Assembly (NCBI GenBank): GCA_000697665.1
Contig: KL197726.1
Coordinates: forward strand, 746,250-776,481
Origin: Jaapia argillacea MUCL 33604
Lineage: Eukaryota > Basidiomycota > Agaricomycetes > Jaapiales > Jaapiaceae
Direction: 5' to 3'
Length of the DNA stretch: 30,232 bases
This document shows positions 20,440-28,841 of this stretch, in pieces (position 1 is the first letter of the stretch; each line of letters starts with the position of its first letter). Below the pieces are notes generated by a model, which ran no database searches, had not been told where the DNA came from, and worked only from the letters and a program-made list of their open reading frames with translations. The position numbers and the translations under genes were made by a program.

Positions 20440-21482
20440 ATCGGAGCATAGTCCGGCATCAGGGCACAACAGTCTGGCATCAGGGCACAGTCCAGCATCA
20501 GGGCACAACAGTCTGGCATCAGGGCACAGTCTGGCATCAGGGCATCCTGGCACAGTCTTTGAACTCAGTCTGGCATTCAGGCACAGTCCGGAATCTGGAC
20601 TCCAGCATCAGGGCACAACTGTCCAGCATCAGGGCACAGTCTGGCATCAGGGCATCCTGGCAGTCTTTGAACTCAGTCCGGCATTCAGGCACAGTCCGGC
20701 ATCTGGACTTAGTGTAGCAATCAGGCAGTCTGGCATCAGGGCATCCCAGCACAGTCGCTGGACTCAGTCCGGCATTCAGGCACAGTCTGGCATCAGGGCA
20801 CAGTCCGGCATCTGGGAATAGTCCAGCATTTGGGCATAGTCTGGCATTCAGGTAGAGTCTGGTGCCAGATTGTGTACAGATGCAGGACTGCACATGGATC
20901 CCTAACCAGGCACAGATGCCTGACTGGACCTAGATGCCTGACAGGCAATACACAGTTAGTCTGGCATCTGGGCACAGTCTGGCATCCAGGTATAGTTAGG
21001 CATCTAGGCAGTCATACATAGTCTGGCATCTGGGCATGGATACCTGACTGGGCTAAGATGCCTGACAGGCAACTTCTAGCATAGTCTGGGCACTGTCAGG
21101 GATATTCTAGGAAGTCACTGAGCACAATCAGGCAACTTGCAACTCATTTGCCATGTTTCCTGGGCATCCACTGCTGGTAAGGGATTTGGCAGGTCTAATG
21201 GGAGAGTCGGCTGGCCCGTTACTATTGAGCATCTGCTGGCCTGTTATCATCGAGTGTCGGCTCACTCGTTACTATCAGATGTCTACTGACTCGTTACTAG
21301 CGAGTAGGCAGGTCTGCTAGGATATCTAGCCCATGTCAGCTGAGCCGTTACTAACAGATGTCCGCTACACCGTTAACAACGCCCAGCGGACAGTGGTTGG
21401 CCAAGTCAGCTGGCAAGTTACTAACGGACGATATGTGATGTTGGCTACCTGTTACTAACGGGAAAAGTAGCCGAATGGGTTG
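20440..21482 (-). repeat. Right arm of giant inverted repeat (TIR element C)
   Basis: This is the reverse complement of the left arm. An 18-bp minisatellite (GGCATCAGGGCACAGTCT, 20450-20840) is followed by the middle segment, and then the motif array with CGTTACTAACGG-type units up to 21482. Read inward from the right edge, the terminus is CAACCCATTCGGCTAC, similar to CACACTGTTCAGCTAC at the left. Flanks GTCAGG and GTTATT do not form an obvious target duplication. Confidence 0.85.
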
Positions 21483-21807
21483 GTTATTTCACTTGCTTCA
21501 TTCTTCAATATTATATCTTCAACCAACCAGACTCAACACTCTGATGAGTACGTCCAAGCTGCAAAGGACACGATGCATCCATTCGCACAAGGAATGTAAA
21601 CACTCTCTTATCACTTGGGACAACTCCATGCCGTGATTCCCAATGATAGTCTTAGGGACCTGGACATGTGAGCGGTGAAAATCTGGGGTGAATGGGTATA
21701 TTGTCTGGTCTTCATTTATGCCGATGTTTACTTTGGATTGGTAGCAAGACTTCGTGGCATCATTTTCCAGTGCCAGGAATTTGCAAGATCCTCTCGTCAA
21801 TCTGGCA
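21483..21807. other. Upstream region of the Zn2Cys6 gene
   Basis: The downstream reading frame is open back to about 21754 without an ATG, and TTTTCCAG at 21763-21770 could be a splice acceptor. An upstream 5' exon may therefore lie here. I could not identify it with confidence. Confidence 0.35.
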
Positions 21808-23480
21808 ATGTGTGATGACCAGCTTCTGGATTGGGTCCACACGCTGCAGCAGCCAGATCAGTACCAGTTAGGAGTTGGCACCTGGTATGTACACAATCTA
21901 TTTGATTGTGTGGTCCGTTCAATGATCTTATTGATAGGACCTTCCATTAACCCTGTCGCTTTGGGTGCAGAGTCAATTCCTGAGTCTGAGGGTTCCCATT
22001 CAGCCAACCTGGATCATTCTGCATCACCAGCCTGGATTCCAGCCCAACTGAAGGGAAAGATGAAGACTGTCGACAACGGCGCTCATGAGCCGTTGCCAGA
22101 CACCAAGATGGATGTTGACAACGCCCCCTCAGAACCTGTGCCGAGCAAGAAGCGACCTGCACCCGCTCCGGATGCTCCCAAGGTGCCGAAGAGGGCAAAA
22201 GAGAAGGATCAGCCCACCGCAGTGCCACTGCACAGCTCTCAAGTCAAGGGCTACCCTGCTAAGGCAACAAAGTCATTGGCCATGGTGATTATTATGTGAT
22301 CCTTTGCTTCACCTCGTTGATGACTCATCCACTGGTGTTTTATTCTTGAATAGATGTATGTCCAGTCCTGCAATCCGTGCCTCAACAGCAAGGCCATATG
22401 CGTGCAGTACAAGCCCAATGGCTTATGCTTCTTCTGTTCCCTCAAGCACTCAGCCTGCGATCATCGCGCCAATAATGGTCTCAAGTTGATGCCAAACCCA
22501 CACTACGACCCATCCGCTCCCTGTATCAAGATAGTTCATACAGTGCCCCCCAGTCCGTTGACAGTCATTGGCTCTGCCCCCGTTCTGGAGGCTGGAGGTG
22601 CCCCCAGCATTTTTTATGGTCCTGGCAGTCGCACATTTGAAGGCAATGCCCCAGGAATATCGAAAAAGGGTTCCAAGACCACAAAGCCTGATCCTGTCCC
22701 CTCCAAGCCGAGGCCACATCGCAAGAGTACAACCCAGCTGAAGTCAGACGACCCACCTCCCAAGGAAGTCACCAAGCCCGTTACCAAACCCAAGTCCAAG
22801 ATTGCCCCTCCAAGTGGGGAAAGGATGACTAACAAGGTGATGGTGACTGGTCAGGTGAAGGGTAAGCCTCCAGGCATGCGAATTCTTCCCATTCGTGAGT
22901 TTGCTGATTTCTCCCATCAATTCAAATCTCAAACCTCCAAAAGCCTATGATGATCCCAAGGTGACCGCTGGTAGTAAGTCCGCTTTTTTCCCTGCCTTTC
23001 CTTTGCTGATAATGTGCTAGCTCTAGCCTCTGTGGGTGTCCTCACCATGCCAATGAGGTTTCCCCTTGTGATTCCTTATGCTGATCGACTTGCACAGGAT
23101 GAAAGCTCTGGGGAAAGTGCTGGGCCATTGGTAAGTCGACTTTGACATTTCCAAATTCGTCTTGTAACTGGAACTTTTAGCACTGTCTGGAGAAGGTCTC
23201 CCAAGCTATGGAAGATGCCATCCAGCATGCCGTTGACATGGCATTGCAGCATCAGCATTGTACGGTCATTGTACCGCTCAAGGACAATGTCCAGAATCTC
23301 CGTGGAGCCATCAGCGGTCTCGAGAAGTTGGTCAAATCCATCCAGGATGATGTCAGCAAGCTCCAGACCAGTTCAGCCATGACCACTGAGATTTTGCAGC
23401 TGGATGGCAAGCTGGATGAATCAGTTCGAGAGCTTCAGGAGTGTTTGGATGCAGTACATCCCTGGGGTCGTTGTGGTTGA
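21808..23480 (+). CDS. Zn2Cys6 cluster protein with C-terminal coiled coil
   Basis: Exons are 21808-22284, 22354-22894, 22944-22973, 23021-23130 and 23181-23480. Phases (0, 1, 1, 0) all agree, giving about 485 residues with no stop or frameshift. Residues 1-159 contain a basic, NLS-like Pro/Lys stretch (SKKRPAP...KVPKRAK). Six cysteines at 165-194 fit C-x2-C-x6-C-x8-C-x2-C-x6-C exactly, the Gal4-type binuclear zinc cluster, with Lys at the +4 position after the second Cys. A Pro/Lys/Thr-rich linker follows. The last exon (99 residues) has heptad-like helices (EKLVKSIQDDVSKLQ, LDGKLDESVRELQECL), probably a dimerisation coiled coil. The fungal transcription-factor middle domain is absent. Nuclear DNA binding is inferred. 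The start could be an upstream exon. Confidence 0.72.
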
Positions 23481-23879
23481 AAGAGGTAGCCATTGTGCAA
23501 TATGCGCTGCCTAGTTTAATATCAATATATTCCTAATTGCTGGGCTGCCATCAGTGTGATAAACTGCATGCACTGTATAGGTATTTTGAATAGTGGGTCT
23601 AAATCCGCTGAACTGATAGATCGTGCCACTGCCCTCAACTCTTTGGATGATCCAGAAAGGGATGGTTCATTTAAATCTGGCATTCGACATTCCCGGCATT
23701 CAACATTTCCGGCATTCCATTTGCTGGTCTTTGTTATTTCTTGGAATAATCCAATGTCTCACTTTGCTATGACTGCTTTCACAACCAACATCTGAGTTGT
23801 GGTGATCTCCCTTGAACCATAGTGCTATCTACAATGACCTTGGCATTTGGCTCACAATGTCTGCCATTTGCCATGTCCG
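23481..23879. other. 3' flank of the Zn2Cys6 gene
   Basis: No gene. A short triple repeat of CGGCATTC-like units lies at 23680-23720, perhaps the degenerate inner edge of the minisatellite arm that follows. Confidence 0.4.
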
Positions 23880-24560
23880 TCATTCAGGCACAGTCCGGCA
23901 TTAAGGTACAGTCTGGCATTGTGGCACAGTCTGGCATTGTGGCACAGTCTGGCATTGTGGCACAGTCCGGCATTGGGTCCCAGTCCGGCATTGAGGCACA
24001 GTCCAGCATCCAGGCAGTCTGGCATCTGGCTACAGCCCGGCATCTGGGAACAGTCCAGATGCCTGACTGCACATGGATCCCTAACCAGGCCTAGATGTCT
24101 GACTGGACCTAATTGCTTGACAGGCAATACACAGTTACAGTCTGGTATCCAGCCATAGTTAGGCATCTTGGCAGTGATACATAGTCCGGCATCTTGGCAT
24201 GGATACTTGACCAGGCCAAGATGCCTGACAGGCAACTTCTTCCTCGTAAGGCAGCTTCTCGCCTTGTCTGAGCACAGTCAGGCATATTCTGGGAAGTCAC
24301 TGAGCATAGTCAGGCAACTTACAACACATTTGCCATGTTTCCCAGGCATCCACTGCTGGTAAGGGATTCGGCAGGTCTAATGGGAGAGTCGGCTGGCCCA
24401 TTACTATTGAGCATCTGCTGGCCCGTTATCATCGAGTGTCGGCTCACTCGTTACTATCAGATGTTCACTGACATGTTACTAGCGAGTAGGCAGGTCCGCT
24501 AGGATATCTAGCCCATGTCGGCTACCCGTTACTAACAGGAAAAGTAGCTGAATGGGTTGC
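23880..24560 (-). repeat. Third minisatellite/TIR arm (right-arm type)
   Basis: Its order and orientation match 20440-21482. 18-bp units (GGCATTGTGGCACAGTCT, 23900-24010) come first, then the shared middle segment (AACACATTTGCCATGTTTCC, CCACTGCTGGTAAGGGATTC), then the motif array and the terminus CAACCCATTCAGCTAC, read inward from 24560. Compared with the arm at 21482 it lacks about 125 bp of the distal motif array between GCCCATGTCGGCT and ACCCGTTACTAAC. It abuts the decayed end of the Helitron relic. Confidence 0.82.
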
Positions 24561-24579
24561 CAATAAGCCACTCAAGACT

Positions 24580-26808
24580 CTAACCATGGTGGATCAGAGC
24601 AGCTCCACACCCTTCGAAGACTACAAAGATTAGTTCTAATGTATGTTTCCCTTGCTCTCCTGAAAACTCGTGGTCATGACTCATGACATTTCTGCAGCAC
24701 AAATTCAAAAGTACAACTGTTCTGCATCCTGTCTCCCTGAACTCTCTGAACTCCCTCTCATTGAAATTGGGAATTTTTCTTTTGTTGAAGCAAAGTATAA
24801 TGAGATAGGGTGGGATATATCTCCAGGAGTGAAAGTTATAAACCAATTTGGAGCACCTCTATGAGCAATAATGGACCATATCTCATTTCAACTGTGTTGT
24901 TTGCTTGTATTAGATCCTGGAATTCGTTGAGCAATAATGTCAACATCATGAATAACTGCAAAACACATTTTTTCTGCATCTGTTTGAGGTGTCACCTTTT
25001 CACCATTCTTAAGCCTTGTTGCTAGAGTTTGTAACACATCGGGATCCAAATTAGCAAGACCTTCTGCAGTTTTTGCAAAGTTTTGTTTGCTTGCTGTTAA
25101 AAAACTTGCTGTTGTACACTGCTTGATTTGTTCATGGTGCAATGCTAATAGAGGATACTGAGGTTCTAGTTGAAATCGTTTGTCATAATACATTAATAGA
25201 TGCTGCTTCTGCTTCAGTTCAGAAATGTTTTTTATTATTTGCTGATTACGGAGACCACCTAAACCATATGGAAATAACCATGGGAACATTTGAGGATATA
25301 ATTGAGGATTGTTATATATGGATTGCATTTCATTATCTCGTGATATCGCTAAAACCATTCCATTATTTTGTAGGTGTCGAAGACCTGTTGCTTTCAGTGC
25401 ATTGACTGACATTCCCGCATATTCCTCTCCAGATATACCATGAACTGCAAATGGACAATTTCCTTCATCAAAACCTTCTTCTTCATCGAGATCGTGTGTT
25501 GAAGTTGACTCGGGATCTATATTATTATCTTGAGGCTTGTATTGAATGGGAACAGGAATTTCATCATTGATATATTCTTTCATATTTTCATGTGATATCT
25601 CTAAATCAGCATAGTCTATATGGTTTAACTTTAACCATTCAAATGCATTTATCACTTTGTTTCGTCCTACCAGCAATGGAATTCGTTTTAAATCATCCTC
25701 AGTGGGTTTGTGAGGACCAGTGAAAATAATCACTAAGATCTCTTCCAGATCTTTTTTTCGGTGGAGGTAAATGTTTATAAATTTTTGCGGAAGGATTTGC
25801 AAATATTATAGCATTTGCTTTCATTTTGTAACCCCCTCGACCCATTGATACTCTTGTGATGTAGTTATTTGTCAAAGCTCTTGATATAAGAAGTTGTTCT
25901 GCCCATGTTAAGTTCTTGAGCACTTCAGGTACATCACCAAGCCACATTCCATTGGCCAATGACAATTTAGGTATCTTATCCTGCTTCAACTCTTCTTCAC
26001 AATCTTTACATACTTCAGTACATTTTGATGCTACTATTGGCCCTTTAAATTCTTCAATTGGATCAGATGATGATGTTCTTTCCTTTCTTGTAATACCCTC
26101 ACCAGGTCGAGCAAGAATATTCCAATCAATGTCTAATGAAGTTTTGGATGTTAATTGAGTGCCAATGGTGAGTCTTCCACAAACTTTACAACCCCTTTCT
26201 TCAGAATAACTTGGTTCTAAGTTATCACAGTACTGTCTGACAATTTCTCTTACATGACTGTCTTCCAAATGTTTTGGTGGAAACTTGTTACCATCATTGA
26301 TGATATTTGTAGAGATTGTTGGCATATCTGTAGGGTACAGTGGCAGATTTTTTTGAGGTTCTTTTTTTTTTGACTGTCTGTTTCTTTTTTTCTTCTTGTG
26401 AGGTTCAAAAACGGTGACATACAATGTACATATCCGACACCAATGAAAGTCAAATGTTCGTTGATTGATGTTATTTGGTCCTCTCAGATTATAAGTCAAA
26501 TTTTCATGTAAGTCTGAGATTTTCTTAAGTTCTCCTTTTGGTAAAAACTCAAGGAGTGCACTGACTCGAAGTTGATAAAATACTACTCTCATATTTGTAG
26601 GGTATTTTTTGATGGCAATCTCATAAGGAAGATAATCAAGAAAACTGAAATACTCGTGTTCAAAGTCATGAATGAAATGATGATTCCCAAGTCGTGTATT
26701 ATGTTGACCCCCCATGTATCGATGTAACACGTCTTTAGCAACTTTGATGGTCCTTTGATTATGAATAGATTTGTTTCCTCCACCAAGCTGTGAAATTTTT
26801 GACCTCAT
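24580..26808 (-). pseudogene. Helitron-type replicase/helicase, N-terminal part (DUF6570 + Helitron_like_N)
   Basis: A minus-strand frame from ATG 26806-26808 runs 352 residues, then slips by one base at a run of seven A (25752-25758), and continues to TGA 24888-24890. Residues 207-270 carry CKVCG and C-x3-C-x2-C. LANGMWLGDVPE, NAIIFANPSAKIY and GPHKPTEDDLKRIPLL identify DUF6570. YPQMFPWLFPYGLGG, the HLLMYYDKRF-like stretch and RIPGSN mark the start of Helitron_like_N. Past the TGA the same frame continues with NEIWSIIAHRGAPNWFITF and SLYFASTKEKF to about 24650, so the stop looks like CGA to TGA. An EQGKHTLEL segment near 24640 stands where the EQGR.TLHLH (HUH) motif should be, without its histidines. 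The helicase domain is missing. Dead rolling-circle element. Confidence 0.85.
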
Positions 26809-26916
26809 ATCATGTGTTTGCTTGAAAGAATGACCCTGATTTAGACCTTGATAATCTATTGTATCATCAGTTAAGAGGGTCTGAAGAAAACATTTCCATA
26901 TAATAGTACTTAAACA

Positions 26917-27663
26917 TCAAATGACCCAACACAAAACGAGTTCACTGATAATTGGATAGCATTGATTGTACAATGCAACTGCATAGTCATGCTTATGAAC
27001 ATAATGTTGCATTAGAAGGGTGCGAACAAATTGAATTGTTCTTTCAACTGATTGACATGAGTAAGATATTTGTATTAAAAAAGGTACATATTCATTAATA
27101 TGTGAGATGACTCCAAAGATGTTCACTTTTACAATGTACAAGTTTGCAAGTGAAAGAGAATTGGTTAAATTGTGACTGTGATTGACTTTTTGGAAAAACA
27201 AGGGGATATCAATGGAACATATTTCAACCATGTAAAAACATGACTCATCTGACGGCCTTTGAGATTTTACTGTTCTTGTTCCAGGAAACTGAACTGCTTC
27301 CAAGGTTAGGATTGCTTTCTCTGGAATGTAATCAAAGGTGACACAATGAAATACTGGATCTAATTCTGTGAATTGCAATTCATGTTCGGTATGAAACGAC
27401 ACACATTCATCATTTAGAGTAATTAAGGTGTATGTGATGGGAATATGTCTTGAAAAGTAGTCCACGAGAAACAGTTGTAGTTGGATAGTGATGACGAAGA
27501 TGAACAGTAAAGATATGAACTTTCTAAATTTCAATTTTTTTTTATCATAGAGTGTGTACCACACAGAATACCTTTCATCGATCATCGCAATGTATGGTTC
27601 TGCAAAAATTGAATGGAGATGACACCCATAGCATATGCAAAATGGAATGTACCTTTCTAACAA
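26917..27663 (-). CDS. Unknown minus-strand ORF, 248 residues
   Basis: A long uninterrupted frame in AT-rich DNA, ending with TGA at 26917-26919 and located just upstream of the Helitron ORF in the same orientation. The best-looking part is the C-terminal two thirds (FDYIPEKAILTLEAVQF, SCFYMVEICSIDIPLF, LYIVKVNIFGVISHINE), with alternating hydrophobic positions suggestive of beta strands. The N-terminal 80 residues look less protein-like and may be intronic. It could be an accessory gene of the Helitron or an independent gene. No family was recognised. Introns may divide it, so the boundaries are provisional. Confidence 0.4.
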   Translation of the reverse strand: MLERYIPFCICYGCHLHSIFAEPYIAMIDERYSVWYTLYDKKKLKFRKFISLLFIFVITIQLQLFLVDYFSRHIPITYTLITLNDECVSFHTEHELQFTELDPVFHCVTFDYIPEKAILTLEAVQFPGTRTVKSQRPSDESCFYMVEICSIDIPLFFQKVNHSHNLTNSLSLANLYIVKVNIFGVISHINEYVPFLIQISYSCQSVERTIQFVRTLLMQHYVHKHDYAVALYNQCYPIISELVLCWVI

Positions 27664-27835
27664 GACACAACTGATCCTCTGGAGACCTCTTCTCCACCTC
27701 TGCAGTAAACTCTTCCAGACAATGTGCTAAGGCGTGTCAATCCCATTCAGAAGTAGAAGCAAAAAGTGTACACTTACTCGACTTTTCGACATCGAGCAAA
27801 TCAGTTTTTGTAACGTCAAACAGTTCAACGGGCAT
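27653..27835 (-). CDS. Two short 5' exons of a minus-strand gene
   Basis: The ATG is at 27833-27835. Exon 1 is 27835-27778 (58 nt), followed by an intron GTAAGT...CTTAG (27777-27727, 51 bp) and exon 2 at 27726-27653 (74 nt). A third GTACAT...GCAG intron is possible. Together they encode 44 residues beginning MPVELFDVTKTDLLDVEKS, acidic and helical, ending LCLVRK. These may be the true N-terminus of the gene whose body is the ORF at 26917-27663. However, joining through the obvious acceptor at 27600 gives a stop after five codons, so either a different exon exists or the gene carries an indel. Confidence 0.4.
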
Positions 27836-28734
27836 TGCGATAGTTACAATACTGAAGCGATTCTTGTGTCCACCTTAATATGGTGTTCACATAGATCGGT
27901 TTTGTGCAGGTTCGTAGGTGTGTCCGTTCCATTTGCATGAACTGGTAAAGCTTGTGCTGTGATCCGTAATATCCAATGAAGTCACCAGTGTTTCAACATC
28001 AGGCTACAAGAAAAGCATAACTCTATTTGCCACCTCCAGTAAGTTGGTTCCGTCCTTCTATAAATCACAGAGACACTAAAATGGTAGTTGACTATTTGAT
28101 TTGTTGATGTAAAAGGTAATGTGTGCGGTCATCTCCTGGACTCGGCAGTTAGGATGTGAATCACGTATGTTGTGCTGTGATTGCATCTGTGATTTGATGA
28201 GTGTTAATTTGACGCATGTGACTATGTTCTTTTGTTCTCTGCTCCCACTTACGTACACGGTTGGAAGATGGCTTGGGGCGAGGGACATCCATGTGTATAC
28301 TCAACTCCATTCACTCACACATCGATGGCCGTAGAAGCCTCGTAGCCTAAATAATTGGATCGATTGGCCCCTCGTGCTCATAATAATTTTTTTCAATCAA
28401 GCAATGTGGACTGTAGGTATGTTCCTGGTCATCTGAATTGTCAACCGGTGCTATGGATGCCTTGTGACATTTTTACATCTAGCCAAAGTTGTCCAAATTG
28501 ATCTGATGCCGTCCTATGCAATGGAGTAGACTTAGTGTGTCTTGGTCCTAACTGGACTTGTGTGCTTTGCCACAGGATGCAGCGAGATCCAGATGTTTCT
28601 TTATTATTGTTTTATTGTCAAAAAAAATCACGAGATTTTTTACAGCTTCATTTAGATCCAAAGCAACTCCACCAATCCAGTGTCACACTTGGTTTCAAGC
28701 AGATCAAGTTGATTTCAAAATACACACATGGCCT
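27836..28734. other. Divergent intergenic region
   Basis: About 0.9 kb lies between a minus-strand start (27835) and a plus-strand start (28842). No coding sequence is supported. It probably contains both promoters. Confidence 0.45.
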
Positions 28735-28740
28735 TATAAA
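28735..28740 (+). promoter_or_regulatory. TATA box of the phase-2 multi-exon gene
   Basis: TATAAA in GGCCTTATAAACCC, 102 bp upstream of ATG 28842. The distance allows a short 5' leader. Confidence 0.45.
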
Positions 28741-28841
28741 CCCTGACCACCACGGGCTGTCCGCCCTCCAAATCACATTCCTAATTCACTCTGTCCATCT
28801 AGCATAACCTTTACTGATAAGCTCAACCCTTTGTCATTGAA

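Noticed and set aside
21754-21807. Start of the Zn2Cys6 gene at 21754
   Set aside because: That position is GTG, not ATG, in a eukaryotic gene. The frame is only open upstream; the first ATG is 21808, or an upstream exon exists.
28076-28807. Short ORFs on both strands in the intergenic region
   Set aside because: They are less than 91 codons, have no motifs and no matching splice structure. More likely promoter DNA between divergent genes.
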